Notes: a model not told the origin generated them from the sequence alone. Positions 18,983 through 28,107 are shown, counted from the first letter of the stretch. The stretch is 49,699 bases of DNA from Ramlibacter sp. (GCF_029866045.1 NZ_JARXAB010000068.1:1-49699); one strand, 5' to 3'. Numbers and translations: made by a program.

Positions 18983-20278
18983 ATGGTCCCCCACCTCGTC
19001 ACGGCCTTGACCGGCCCCATCAACGAACTCGAGCAGCGCATTCTCGAGTCCATGCCGGCGATTGAGCGCTGGTTCCGCCTGGAGTGGATGGAGCACACGC
19101 CGCCGTTTTACTGCTCGGTGGACATCCGCAATGCTGGCTTCAAGCTCGCGCCGGTCGACACCAACCTCTTCCCTGGCGGCTGGAACAACCTCACCCCCGA
19201 GATGCTGCCGCTGGCGGTGCAGGCGGCCATGGCGGCGATCGAGAAGATCTGCCCCGAGGCCAAGAACCTCTTGGTGATTCCCGAGAACCACACCCGCAAC
19301 ACCTTCTATCTGAGCAACCTGGCGCAGTTGCAGCGCATCTTTCATATGGCGGGCCTCAACGTCCGCCTGGGCTCCATCAGCCCTGAGATCACCGAGTCCA
19401 CCCGGATCGAGTTGCCCGGCGGCGAGGTCATCACCCTCGACCCCGTGGTGCGCACCAAGCACCGTCTGGGCCTAAAGGATTTCGACCCCTGCACCATCCT
19501 CCTCAATAACGACCTGTCGGCGGGCGCCCCCGGCATCCTGGAGGACCTGCACGAGCAGTACTTGCTGCCGCCCCTGCATGCCGGTTGGAGCGTGCGGCGC
19601 AAGACAAACCACTTCCAGAGCTACGAGGAAGTCGCCAAGCGTTTCGGCAAGATGCTGGGCATCGATCCCTGGCTGATCAACCCGATGTTCAGCCACTGCG
19701 GTGAGGTCGACTTCGCCTCGGGTGAAGGCGGCGAGTGCGTCATGGACAAGACCGACGCGCTTCTGTCCAAGATCCGCAAGAAATACAAGGACTACGGCAT
19801 CCACGAAAAGCCCTTCGTCGTCGTGAAGGCCAACAACGGTACCTACGGCATGGGCATCATGACCGTGCGCGACGCCAAAGAGCTCGAGCAGCTCAATCGC
19901 AAGACGCGCAACAAGATGTCGGTGGTCAAGGACGGCCAGCAGGTCCACGAGGTCATCATCCAGGAAGGCGTCCTCACCGAGGAGCGCATTCATGCGGCGG
20001 TGGCCGAGCCGGTGGTCTACATGATGGACCGCTACGTGGTCGGTGGTTTCTACCGGATCCACGCCGAGCGCGGAGTCGACGAGAACCTCAACGCGCCCGG
20101 GGCGAGTTTTGTGCCGCTGGCGTTCGAGAACACCAGCCGGCTGCCCCAGCCTGGGGAGAAGCCCGGCGCAAGCGCTCCCAACCGCTTCTACATGTACGGC
20201 GTGATCGGTCGCCTGGCGCTGCTGGCGGCCAGCTACGAGCTCGAGGCCACCGATCCCGACGCCGAGAACTACGACTGA
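18983..20278 (+). CDS. gshA: Glutamate-cysteine ligase (proteobacterial GshA type)
   Basis: Makes gamma-glutamylcysteine, the first step of glutathione synthesis. The 431-residue protein matches the betaproteobacterial family, distinct from E. coli GshA. It has [51 protein letters not shown] and the ATP-site-like [16 protein letters not shown]. The C-terminal third has [12 protein letters not shown] and [20 protein letters not shown]. Together with gshB 3 kb downstream it gives a complete glutathione pathway, interrupted by two transporters. Confidence 0.93.
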   Translation: MVPHLVTALTGPINELEQRILESMPAIERWFRLEWMEHTPPFYCSVDIRNAGFKLAPVDTNLFPGGWNNLTPEMLPLAVQAAMAAIEKICPEAKNLLVIPENHTRNTFYLSNLAQLQRIFHMAGLNVRLGSISPEITESTRIELPGGEVITLDPVVRTKHRLGLKDFDPCTILLNNDLSAGAPGILEDLHEQYLLPPLHAGWSVRRKTNHFQSYEEVAKRFGKMLGIDPWLINPMFSHCGEVDFASGEGGECVMDKTDALLSKIRKKYKDYGIHEKPFVVVKANNGTYGMGIMTVRDAKELEQLNRKTRNKMSVVKDGQQVHEVIIQEGVLTEERIHAAVAEPVVYMMDRYVVGGFYRIHAERGVDENLNAPGASFVPLAFENTSRLPQPGEKPGASAPNRFYMYGVIGRLALLAASYELEATDPDAENYD

Positions 20279-20285
20279 CCCCCAC

Positions 20286-22154
20286 GTGTCCTCCTCCAAA
20301 TCCTCCCTGACAGCCCTCACCCTGGGCGCCATTGGCGTTGTCTATGGCGACATCGGGACCAGCGTGCTGTATGCGGTCAAGGAGGTCTTTGGCTCCGGCC
20401 ATGTGCCCTTCACCCCGAGCAACGTCTACGGCATCCTGTCCCTCTTCTTCTGGACGCTCACCGTCATCGTCTCCATCAAGTATGTGTTGCTGGTGCTGCG
20501 CGCCGACAACCATGGCGAGGGCGGCCTGGTGGCCATGCTGGCCCTGGCCTCGCAGGCGGTCAAAGACAAGCCGAAGCTGCGCAATGTGCTGCTGATGGTG
20601 GGTATTTTCGGCACCAGCCTGTTCTATGGCGATGGCGTCATCACGCCGGCGATCTCGGTGCTGTCGGCCGTGGAAGGCCTTGAAGTGGTGTCGCCGGATT
20701 TCAAGCGGGCCGTGATTCCGCTGACCCTGGCCATTTTGTTCTGTTTGTTCTGGGTGCAAAAGCGCGGCACGGCGGGTATAGGTCGCTTCTTCGGCCCCAT
20801 CACCCTGGTGTGGTTCGCGGTGCTGGCTCTGCTGGGCGTGGTGAACATCCTGGAGCACCCCACCATCTTGCAGGCGATCAGCCCGCACCACGCGGTCGGC
20901 TTCGCCTGGGCCAACCCCGGCACGACTTTCATCATCCTGGGCGCGGTGGTGCTGTGCGTGACCGGCGCCGAGGCGCTCTACGCCGACCTGGGCCACTTCG
21001 GCAAGACGCCGATCCGCTTGGCCTGGTTCAGCGTGGTGATGCCTTCCCTGGTCCTTAACTATTTCGGTCAGGGTGCCTTGCTGCTCGAGCGCCCGGAAGC
21101 GGTGAAGAACCCCTTCTTCCTGATGGCGCCCGAATGGGCCCAGTTGCCCATCGTGCTGCTGGCCACGGCCGCCACCGTGATCGCCTCCCAGGCTCTCATC
21201 ACCGGCGCCTTCAGCGTCACCAAGCAGGTGATCCAACTGGGCTACCTGCCGCGCCTAAACATCCAGCACACCAGCGTGCGCGAGACCGGCCAGATCTACA
21301 TTCCCTTCGTCAACTGGGGCCTGTTCGTCGCCATCGTGCTGGCGGTCGTGATGTTCCGCTCCTCCAGCAACCTGGCAGCGGCCTACGGCATTGCAGTCAC
21401 GCTGGACATGCTGATCACAACAGTACTTACCTTCTTCGTGATCCGCTATGGCTGGAAGTACCCGCTGTGGCTGTGCGTGGCGTCCACTGGCTTGTTCTTC
21501 CTGATCGACGCGGTGTTCTTCGCCTCCAACATGCTCAAGCTGCTCGACGGAGGCTGGTTCCCGCTTCTGATCGGCGGCGCCATCTTCACGCTCATGGTCA
21601 CCTGGAAGCGTGGCCGCGCGCTGATGAACGACGCGCTCAAATCAGACGCGATCGAGCTGTCCAGCTTCCTAGAGGCCGTGTTCATCAGCCCGCCGGCCCG
21701 AGTCGAGGGTACGGCCGTCTTCCTCACCGCCGAGCCGGGCTCGGTGCCCAACGCGATGCTGCACAACCTCAAGCACAACAAGGTGCTGCACCAGCAAAAC
21801 CTGTTCGTCACGGTTCGCAGTCACGAGGTGCCCTGGGTCGGACTGACCCGCCGGGTGGAGGTGACGCAGTTGGGTCACAACTGCTGGCAGGTGATCCTCA
21901 ATTACGGCTTCAAGAACGACCCCGACGTGCCGCGGGCCCTTGCCCTGCTGCGCGAGCATGGCTGCCAGGTCGACCCGATGACCACCAGCTACTTCCTCTC
22001 CCGCGATGTGGTGGTGCCGACCATCGGCGGTGGCATGGCGCCTTGGCGCGAGAAGCTGTTCGCTCAGATGCACCACAACGCGAGTGGTGCGGCCGACTTC
22101 CTGAGCTTGCCCAACAACTCAGTCGTCGAGCTGGGTTCGAAGGTGGCGATCTGA
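20286..22154 (+). CDS. kup: Low-affinity potassium transporter Kup
   Basis: K+/H+ symporter of the inner membrane. The 622-residue protein begins at GTG 20286, seven bases after gshA. The N-terminus [20 protein letters not shown] followed by [11 protein letters not shown] is diagnostic of KUP/HAK/KT. Further motifs are [33 protein letters not shown] and [21 protein letters not shown]. Twelve hydrophobic segments fill residues 1-430, followed by a soluble C-terminal domain. The lack of a visible Shine-Dalgarno and the tight spacing suggest coupling to gshA. Confidence 0.95.
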   Translation: MSSSKSSLTALTLGAIGVVYGDIGTSVLYAVKEVFGSGHVPFTPSNVYGILSLFFWTLTVIVSIKYVLLVLRADNHGEGGLVAMLALASQAVKDKPKLRNVLLMVGIFGTSLFYGDGVITPAISVLSAVEGLEVVSPDFKRAVIPLTLAILFCLFWVQKRGTAGIGRFFGPITLVWFAVLALLGVVNILEHPTILQAISPHHAVGFAWANPGTTFIILGAVVLCVTGAEALYADLGHFGKTPIRLAWFSVVMPSLVLNYFGQGALLLERPEAVKNPFFLMAPEWAQLPIVLLATAATVIASQALITGAFSVTKQVIQLGYLPRLNIQHTSVRETGQIYIPFVNWGLFVAIVLAVVMFRSSSNLAAAYGIAVTLDMLITTVLTFFVIRYGWKYPLWLCVASTGLFFLIDAVFFASNMLKLLDGGWFPLLIGGAIFTLMVTWKRGRALMNDALKSDAIELSSFLEAVFISPPARVEGTAVFLTAEPGSVPNAMLHNLKHNKVLHQQNLFVTVRSHEVPWVGLTRRVEVTQLGHNCWQVILNYGFKNDPDVPRALALLREHGCQVDPMTTSYFLSRDVVVPTIGGGMAPWREKLFAQMHHNASGAADFLSLPNNSVVELGSKVAI

Positions 22155-22242
22155 TCGCAGCCCTGCCCCGCGCAGTGGTCGGGGCCGTCTGTTGGTCGCC
22201 CCTGGGGGCAACGCGCCCTCGCGCCCTGGAATCCTTGTCGCG

Positions 22243-23421
22243 ATGCGCTTTTTCCGTGACCTGAGCCTGTCGGCCGCAACCGCCGGCTTCGTCGCGGTTC
22301 TGGTGGGGTTCACCAGTTCGGTCGCTTTGATCTTTCAGGCCGCTCAGGCGTTGTCGGCCACCCCCGAGCAGATCACCTCCTGGATTTGGGCTCTGGGCGT
22401 GGGCATGGGGCTGTGCACCGCGCTGCCATCCCTCTGGCTGCGCAAGCCGGTGATGGTGGCCTGGTCTACCCCGGGCGCGGCGGTGGTGGCCTCTGCCGCG
22501 CTCGCGGGCGGCCTGTCCATGGCCGAGGCGGTGGGCGCCTTTCTTGCCAGCGGCGCGCTCATCACCCTCGCGGGCGCCACGGGCTGGTTCGAGCGAGTGA
22601 TGGACCGCATTCCCATGGCCTTGGCCTCGGCCCTGCTCGCCGGCGTGCTGGCGCGCTTTGGCCTGCAGGCCTTCGGCGCCGCTGCCACCGACCTCGCGCT
22701 GGTGCTGGTCATGCTGGTGGCGTACCTCTTGGCGCGCCGGTACCTGCCCCGCTATGCGGTGGTGGTGACTTTGGCGGCGGGTGTGCTCCAGGCCCTGGCC
22801 AGCGACCGCATGGCCTGGCAGCCGATCCCCCTGGCCCTGGCGCAGCCGGTGTTCACCGCACCGGAGTTCAGCGTTCGCGCCCTGGTGGGCATGGCCTTGC
22901 CGCTGTTCGTCGTGACCATGGCCTCGCAGAACCTGCCGGGGGTGGCGGCGATCCGCGCTGCTGGTTACGCCATGCCGATCTCGCGGCTGGTGGCGATCAC
23001 CGGCCTGGCCACGCTGCTGCTCGCACCCTTCGGCGGCTACGCCCTGTGTCTGTCGGCGATTACCGCAGCGATCTGCATGGGGCCGCAGGCGCACGAGGAC
23101 CCGGCGCGGCGCTATACCGCGGCAGTGGTCTGTGGCGTGATCTATCTCGCGGTGGGCCTGTTCGGCGGCGCGGTGGCAGGCACGCTCGGCGCCTTCCCCA
23201 AGGAGCTTGTGTCGGCCATCGCCGGGCTGGCCCTGCTGGGGACCATCGGCAGCGGCCTGTCCACTGCGCTCGCCGACGAGGGTCGGCGCGAGGCGGCCCT
23301 GCTGACATTTCTGGTGACGGTCAGTGACGTGGTGATCGCAGGCATCGGCTCGGCCTTCTGGGGCCTGGCGGCCGGCGCGCTCGCGCTTTTCGTGCAACAT
23401 TACGGACGATCACGCGCCTAG
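22243..23421 (+). CDS. benE: BenE-family benzoate/proton symporter-like protein
   Basis: Predicted inner-membrane transporter of the benzoate:H+ symporter family. From ATG 22243 (MRFFRDLSLSAATAGFVAVL) it has 392 residues and about 11-12 hydrophobic helices. Family motifs include VLVGFTSSVALIFQAAQALS, WSTPGAAVVASAAL, ALPLFVVTMASQNLPGVA and LLAPFGGYALCLSAITAAIC. The position between kup and gshB gives no hint of a benzoate pathway, so the real substrate is open. An in-frame extension to 22192 is rejected for lack of family similarity. Confidence 0.85.
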   Translation: MRFFRDLSLSAATAGFVAVLVGFTSSVALIFQAAQALSATPEQITSWIWALGVGMGLCTALPSLWLRKPVMVAWSTPGAAVVASAALAGGLSMAEAVGAFLASGALITLAGATGWFERVMDRIPMALASALLAGVLARFGLQAFGAAATDLALVLVMLVAYLLARRYLPRYAVVVTLAAGVLQALASDRMAWQPIPLALAQPVFTAPEFSVRALVGMALPLFVVTMASQNLPGVAAIRAAGYAMPISRLVAITGLATLLLAPFGGYALCLSAITAAICMGPQAHEDPARRYTAAVVCGVIYLAVGLFGGAVAGTLGAFPKELVSAIAGLALLGTIGSGLSTALADEGRREAALLTFLVTVSDVVIAGIGSAFWGLAAGALALFVQHYGRSRA

Positions 23422-23468
23422 GTGTCCTGCTCCGGGCTGCCACGGCCGCGCCAAAGAAAACACGCCCC

Positions 23469-24419
23469 ATGAACCTGCTTTTCGTCGCCGACCCGCTCGA
23501 GTCCTTCCAGATTTACAAGGACACCACCTTCGCCATGATGCGTGAGGCCCAGCGCCGCGGGCACACGGTGGCGGCCTGCGAGCCTGCCGACCTGGTGTGG
23601 CGCTCCGGTGGCCGGGTTGAGGCGCGGGTGCGCGAGGTCACGCTCACCGGCACAGAAGAAGAATGGTTCGCCGAGCGCCGCAGCGTGGTGCAGGCGTTGG
23701 CCGGTTTCGACGCCATCGTCATGCGCAAAGACCCGCCCTTTGACAGCGAGTACTTCTACGCCACGCATTTGCTGCAGCAAGCCGAACGGGAGGGCGCCCG
23801 TGTCTTCAACAAGCCCACCGCTTTGCGTGACCATCCGGAGAAGCTGGCCATCATGGAGTTCCCGCAGTTCACCAGCCCCACGCTGGTGACCCGGAGCGAA
23901 CAGGCGGTGCGCGACTTCCATGCCGAGCACCGCGACATCATCTTGAAGCCCCTGGACGGCATGGGCGGCATGGGCATCTTCCGGGTCAAGGACGATGGGC
24001 TCAATCTGGGCGCCATCATCGAGACGCTCAATGCCGGCGGCGCCACCACCCTGATGGTGCAGCGCTTCGTGCCCGAGATTTCCGAGGGCGACAAGCGGGT
24101 GCTGGTCATTGCCGGCAAGCCGGTGCCGTTTTGCCTGGCCCGCATCCCGCAAGGCGGCGAGGTGCGCGGCAACCTGGCTGCTGGCGGCAAGGGCGTGGCC
24201 CAGCCGCTTTCGGCCCGTGACCGTGAAATCGCCGAGGCGCTGGGCCCAGTGCTGGCCGCGCGCGGCCTCTTGCTGGTCGGACTGGACGTGATCGGCCAAT
24301 GCCTCACCGAGATCAACGTCACCTCACCGACCTGCTTTCAGGAAATCACCCAACAAACTGGTTTTGATGTCGCGGCGATGTTTGTCGACGCCCTGGAGGC
24401 AGCGGTCGCAGCCTCCTGA
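23469..24419 (+). CDS. gshB: Glutathione synthetase
   Basis: ATP-grasp enzyme joining glycine to gamma-glutamylcysteine. At 316 residues it is of standard size. Motifs: MNLLFVADPLESFQIYKDTT, VMRKDPPFDSEYFYATHLL, the ATP-grasp loop KPLDGMGGMGIFRV, RVLVIAGKPVPFCLARIPQ with GEVRGNLAAGGKG, and the C-terminal EINVTSPTCFQEI. It converges tail to tail with the amidotransferase gene, 32 bases apart. Confidence 0.97.
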   Translation: MNLLFVADPLESFQIYKDTTFAMMREAQRRGHTVAACEPADLVWRSGGRVEARVREVTLTGTEEEWFAERRSVVQALAGFDAIVMRKDPPFDSEYFYATHLLQQAEREGARVFNKPTALRDHPEKLAIMEFPQFTSPTLVTRSEQAVRDFHAEHRDIILKPLDGMGGMGIFRVKDDGLNLGAIIETLNAGGATTLMVQRFVPEISEGDKRVLVIAGKPVPFCLARIPQGGEVRGNLAAGGKGVAQPLSARDREIAEALGPVLAARGLLLVGLDVIGQCLTEINVTSPTCFQEITQQTGFDVAAMFVDALEAAVAAS

Positions 24420-24451
24420 GCCGCCGCGCCGCGGTTGCGGTCTATCCGCGC

Positions 24452-25216
24452 TCAGCCCGCACTCACTCCGTCCACGAACACCCGCAGCTCGCCCGGCGTC
24501 ATCTGCGTCCATGTTTCGTTGGTAGTGAGCGGCGCGGTCACCACCACCGCCACCCGGTCGCCCGGCGCGGTCACAGTGGCGAAGTCCACCGACAAATCTT
24601 CATCGGCCAGCTGCGCATGCGCAAAGGGGTGGCTGCGCTCGACGAAGTAGAGGTTGGTCGCGCAATGCGCCCATAGCGCTTCCCCATTGGACAAGAGGAA
24701 GTTGAAGCTGCCATGCCGGGCGATCTGCGGCGCGAGCTCGCGCAGGGTGAGCGTCAATTCGGCGACGCTGGGCACGCTGACATGCGATTTGGCCAGCTCC
24801 TGCATCAGCCAGCAAAAGGCGCGCTCGCTGTCGGTCTGGCCCACCGGCCGGAAGTTTCCGTGCAATCGGGGGTGGAAGTCCTTCAAGGTGCCGTTGTGGG
24901 CGAACACCCAGTAGCGCCCCCACAGCTCGCGTACGAAGGGGTGGCAGTTCTCCAGCGCCACCGCGCCCTCGGTGGCCTTGCGGATATGGGCCACCACGTG
25001 GCGGCTCTTGATCGGGTAGCGGGCGATCAGCTCGGCCACTGGTGAGGTGGACGCCGGCTCATGGTCGACGAAATGCCGCACGCCCCGTCCTTCGAAGAAG
25101 GTGATGCCCCAGCCGTCCGCATGGTGGTCGGTCTGGCCACCACGCCGCGCGAAGCCGCTGAAGCTGAAGGTCACATCCGTCGGCGTGTTGCAGTTCATTC
25201 CGAGGAGTTGGCACAT
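24452..25216 (-). CDS. Class II glutamine amidotransferase (YafJ-like)
   Basis: Predicted Ntn-hydrolase amidotransferase domain protein. Starting at ATG 25216 the protein (254 residues) begins MCQLLGMNCN, putting the nucleophile at Cys2 after Met removal; this decides the start over the longer frame. Conserved features are FARRGGQTDHHADGWGITFF, ARYPIKSRHVVAHIRKATEG, the FAHNGTLKDF motif and QTDSERAFCWLM. This matches the stand-alone YafJ family, whose physiological partner is unknown. It is divergent from the TPR chaperone cassette with a 78-base gap. Confidence 0.9.
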   Translation of the reverse strand: MCQLLGMNCNTPTDVTFSFSGFARRGGQTDHHADGWGITFFEGRGVRHFVDHEPASTSPVAELIARYPIKSRHVVAHIRKATEGAVALENCHPFVRELWGRYWVFAHNGTLKDFHPRLHGNFRPVGQTDSERAFCWLMQELAKSHVSVPSVAELTLTLRELAPQIARHGSFNFLLSNGEALWAHCATNLYFVERSHPFAHAQLADEDLSVDFATVTAPGDRVAVVVTAPLTTNETWTQMTPGELRVFVDGVSAG

Positions 25217-25294
25217 GCCGCCATTGTGGCTGGGGCGACAGGGAACCGACAGCTCTTCCATGCAACCAAAGCGTGGATGAGTAAGGAGTCAGGA

Positions 25295-25774
25295 ATGGCG
25301 GAAGAGCTTCTCGATGTAAGCACCCCTGAGGGCCGGCGTGACGCCGTCCTGCTGCATGGGGTGAAGCCGGCCCAGCTTGCCGGGATCAGAACCGACGAGC
25401 TCGAGGCCGTCTATGGCCTGGCCCTGGAGGACCTGTCCGCCGCTCGCTTCGATGAGGCCATTGAGCGGCTGGCCTTTGTGGTGCAGCAAGACCCCTGGGA
25501 GCGTCGCTACCAGGTGGCTTTCGCCCACGCCCTGCAAAGCGTGGGCCAGTGGGAGGCTGCCGGCCGCTTCTACGCCGAGGCCCTGCTGTCCGACGCGACC
25601 GACGCCATGTGCGCCTATCGGGCTGGCGAGTGCCTGGGGGCGATGGGCGAACTGGAGGCGGCCCGGGAGGCGTTCGAGACGGCGGTCAAGCTGTCCTGGA
25701 TCGAGCCGGGCCAGCCCGCGGTACGGGAGGCCGCGCTGCAGCGCCTGGACCAGCTGGTGCGCGCGGGCGCCTGA
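25295..25774 (+). CDS. SycD/LcrH-family TPR chaperone (type III secretion class II chaperone)
   Basis: A 159-residue helical protein made of about three tetratricopeptide repeats. Key stretches are DELEAVYGLALEDLSAARFD (34-53), YQVAFAHALQSVGQWEAAGR (72-91) and AGECLGAMGELEAAREAF (110-127). From memory these align well with Yersinia LcrH/SycD (TLEQLYSLAF..., AAECLLQKGELAEAE...), which holds the translocators YopB and YopD before secretion. An AAGGAG Shine-Dalgarno at 25283-25288, six bases before ATG 25295, fixes the start; ATG 25277 is the alternative. It heads a three-gene plus-strand cassette with two hydrophobic paralogues, as sycD precedes yopB and yopD. No other secretion gene is in the window, so function as a type III chaperone is inferred. 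Confidence 0.82.
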   Translation: MAEELLDVSTPEGRRDAVLLHGVKPAQLAGIRTDELEAVYGLALEDLSAARFDEAIERLAFVVQQDPWERRYQVAFAHALQSVGQWEAAGRFYAEALLSDATDAMCAYRAGECLGAMGELEAAREAFETAVKLSWIEPGQPAVREAALQRLDQLVRAGA

Positions 25775-25796
25775 GGCGTACCGCATGAGGGGTGCC

Positions 25797-26939
25797 ATGC
25801 CTGTTTCGCCCAGCCTGCTCCGAGTCCACCCGGCCCCACCCCCGCCTGCGCCTGCCGATGCAGGCGCGACCGGGAGTAGCTGGGGGCCGGCGCCGCTGCC
25901 AGGCGCCCTGTCGCCTGCCGCAACGACCCTGTCCCCGGAGGAGGCGCGCAACCTCCACAGCCTGCACCGGCTGGACACGCATCCCTGGCCGCACGCCGCG
26001 GAAGCCGGCCGGAGTGAGGTGCAGGCGAAGGTCCTGCGCTGGGCGACGAACCACGAGCGCGCCCTGAAGGCGGGCGTGGATCTGACCCGCGCCACCTTCA
26101 TGTCCAAGCTCGTTGCCCTGGGGTCTGCGCTGGTGTGCCTGGGCATTGCCGGTGCCCTGGCGGTGGCCACCGGCGGCGCTGCCACGCCGCTACTCATCAT
26201 TGCGTCGGTCCGCGCGACGGTCCTGGTGGCCGACTGTGCCTGCGCCTATGTTGACTGGAAGCGGTCGCAGGAGTCGCCGCCCCGGTCCCTGCCCCTGGGG
26301 GCCAATTCCGTGGGGAACCTGGTCTACACCCTGGCCAAGTCCTGCCTGAGTGAGCCGGACGAGGCGGTGAAGGAGAAGAAGGCCAAGCTCTTGGGCCAGG
26401 GGGTGAGTGCAGTGGCTGTTATCGGTCTGGCGGCGACGGGCATGGCCATGACCGTGCCGACCGAGGCGTTCACGCTGGTGACCATGCTGGCGGGCGGGAT
26501 CTCTTCTGGAACGGGTCTGGTCGGTGGTACTGCGCGGGCGGCCATGGCCGCCCGCGCCGAGCACCGCGTCGAAATCGACAACCAGGCCAAGCAGGCGCTG
26601 TTCGAGTTGCTCAGGAATAGCGCGCAACGGTTTTTCGTCGCACCGGATGGCACCATGGACCGGTCACTCTTCGATACCTGGTGCGCGCAGATCACCGTCG
26701 GCCGGCCCGAAGCGACGGACGCGTCCGATGCGGCCCTGTCGGAGGCCTTCGAGACGCTCAGGGACGGGGCCTGGGCGTCTGCTCCGGACTATGGCCGGGG
26801 CCGGGAGGCCCGGGACCAGGTCCGGATGGATCTCGACACCTCGAAGCGCCTGACCCCTGCCCAGAGAACGCTTGCCTTGGCGCAGGTGGCGGGCTATGCG
26901 GGCGCTCTCGATCTCGCGCTGATCCAGGAAATTTTCTGA
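25797..26939 (+). CDS. Translocator-like hydrophobic protein A, paralogue of the next gene
   Basis: A 380-residue protein of no family I can name with certainty. Residues 1-50 are Pro/Ala-rich and probably disordered, with no Sec signal. Residues 81-180 are 59% identical, without gaps, to residues 98-197 of the next protein, including RWAT, LAVATGGAA, IASVRA and PLGANS. Hydrophobic stretches lie at about 103-147 and 203-247. The order (hydrophobic hairpin with TGGA, a VAD motif, amphipathic spacer, second hydrophobic stretch) recalls IpaB/SipB/YopB translocators, and 380 residues matches the EspD/YopB size class. The C-terminal 130 residues are charged and soluble. GAGGGG at 25786-25791 favours ATG 25797; ATG 25785 is possible. 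A pore-forming or effector role is inference. Confidence 0.75.
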   Translation: MPVSPSLLRVHPAPPPPAPADAGATGSSWGPAPLPGALSPAATTLSPEEARNLHSLHRLDTHPWPHAAEAGRSEVQAKVLRWATNHERALKAGVDLTRATFMSKLVALGSALVCLGIAGALAVATGGAATPLLIIASVRATVLVADCACAYVDWKRSQESPPRSLPLGANSVGNLVYTLAKSCLSEPDEAVKEKKAKLLGQGVSAVAVIGLAATGMAMTVPTEAFTLVTMLAGGISSGTGLVGGTARAAMAARAEHRVEIDNQAKQALFELLRNSAQRFFVAPDGTMDRSLFDTWCAQITVGRPEATDASDAALSEAFETLRDGAWASAPDYGRGREARDQVRMDLDTSKRLTPAQRTLALAQVAGYAGALDLALIQEIF

Positions 26940-26959
26940 TGTCTGTTGGACCGTCATGA
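26939..26959 (+). other. Six-codon mini-ORF linking the two paralogues
   Basis: ATG 26939 overlaps the stop of protein A (TGATG), reads MSVGPS, and stops at TGA 26957-26959, which overlaps the ATG 26956 of protein B (ATGA). The arrangement could carry terminating ribosomes from A to B. Only a weak GGA precedes B, so coupling by re-initiation is plausible; it could also be chance. Confidence 0.3.
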
Positions 26960-28107
26960 AAGACACGATCCAATTTCATGTCCCAGTGGGCTCCTCGGTC
27001 CACGCCGCCTGGCGTAAGGGTACGCCGCCCTCGCAGGGCGCCGCCGCCGGCGAAGTGCCGCCGCCCCCCGCTGTCGTGGAGGCGCCGCCGCCATTGCAAG
27101 CCTTTCCGGGCGAGCTCCAGCCGCCGGCGGTGGCCCCGCCCCCCGAGGAGGCGCGCGCGATCGAGGCGGCCGCGATGGCCTTGGCCCAGGGGCCGGGCGT
27201 GGTGGCGGTCCGCTCCAACCGCCAGTACATCGTGCGCATGGCCCACCGATGGGCGACGAAGAACCAGCTTGCCGAGGCGGCGGGCGTCCAGCTGCGCAAG
27301 GCGACATTCTTCAACAAGCTGCTGTCGACGGGTGGGGCTCTGATCACGCTGGGTGTGGCGGCGGCGCTGGCAGTGGCAACTGGCGGTGCGGCGCTTCCAT
27401 TCGTCCTCATTGCCTCGGTACGGGCCGCAGTCCTGGTCTCTGATTCCATGTGCGCCTGGGCCGATTGGCGCGGCGCCAAGGAAACGCCGCCGGTTCGCAT
27501 GCCCCTGGGCGCCAACTCCCTGGGCAACCTCATCTACGCCCTGGGTACACGCTGGGGCCTGCCCGAAGCACAGGCCAAGTCGCTTGGCAAAAACGTCAGC
27601 GCGGTGCTGATCGTCGGCCTGGGCGCCGCCGGGCTGGCCCTGTCCATGCCACACGAGGGCATTGCCCCCGCCAGTGCCGCCCTGCGTTACGCGGCGAGCG
27701 CCTTGGGCCTGGCAGGCACCAGCCGGCAGGCTGGTGTGAGCGACCAGCAAGACCCCATCCTCCAGGACCGGGACGCCGCCCGTGCCGACCTGCACACGGC
27801 GCTGCTCGAGCAGGCGATACAGCCGGGGATGGACTTGGCCGGCTTTGCCGCCTGGTGCGCGGCGCTGAGAACCGATCTGGCGTCGGCTGGCATGGATGCC
27901 CAGACCCAGGCCGACCTGCAGAAAGTCATAGCCGCGGTGGTCGAGGATGTCCGCGCGGGTGAGTCTGTGACGAACCCCGTGGGCACAGACCGGGCCAACA
28001 CCGTCCCGCGCCTGGTCAACGACCTCCAGGCGCTCAACGCCGGGACCAACCTGGTGTGGACCGCGCTGGCGCAGGGCCGTCTGCTGGGCGTGATCGGGGC
28101 CCTTTAG
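26956..28107 (+). CDS. Translocator-like hydrophobic protein B, paralogue of the preceding gene
   Basis: A 383-residue protein sharing the core of protein A (residues 98-197 here). The N-terminal 20-75 region is strongly Pro/Ala-rich and includes PPPEEARAIE, similar to SPEEARNL in protein A. Hydrophobic stretches are at about 120-166 (with LAVATGGAALPFVLIASVRA) and 213-256 (VSAVLIVGLGAAGLALS). The C-terminal domain (260-383) differs from that of A and is rich in Asp, Gln and Ala helices. No signal peptide is visible. It is the last gene of the cassette and converges on the CWC protein gene. Duplication of A, or a heteromeric pair with A, is the likely explanation. The function is unknown; membrane insertion is inferred from hydrophobicity. 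Confidence 0.75.
   Translation: MKDTIQFHVPVGSSVHAAWRKGTPPSQGAAAGEVPPPPAVVEAPPPLQAFPGELQPPAVAPPPEEARAIEAAAMALAQGPGVVAVRSNRQYIVRMAHRWATKNQLAEAAGVQLRKATFFNKLLSTGGALITLGVAAALAVATGGAALPFVLIASVRAAVLVSDSMCAWADWRGAKETPPVRMPLGANSLGNLIYALGTRWGLPEAQAKSLGKNVSAVLIVGLGAAGLALSMPHEGIAPASAALRYAASALGLAGTSRQAGVSDQQDPILQDRDAARADLHTALLEQAIQPGMDLAGFAAWCAALRTDLASAGMDAQTQADLQKVIAAVVEDVRAGESVTNPVGTDRANTVPRLVNDLQALNAGTNLVWTALAQGRLLGVIGAL

Noticed and set aside
22165-22185. GCCCCG/CGGGGC hairpin after kup as a terminator
   Set aside because: No T tract follows and the next gene starts 58 bases later on the same strand; may be chance in GC-rich sequence.
25242-25272. HrpL-type hrp box (GGAACC ... CCA) before the chaperone gene
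   Set aside because: GGAACC is present at 25242-25247, but the downstream half is CCAAAGC at 18 bases, not CCACNNA at 15-16. Likely chance, though worth noting given the type III-like genes.
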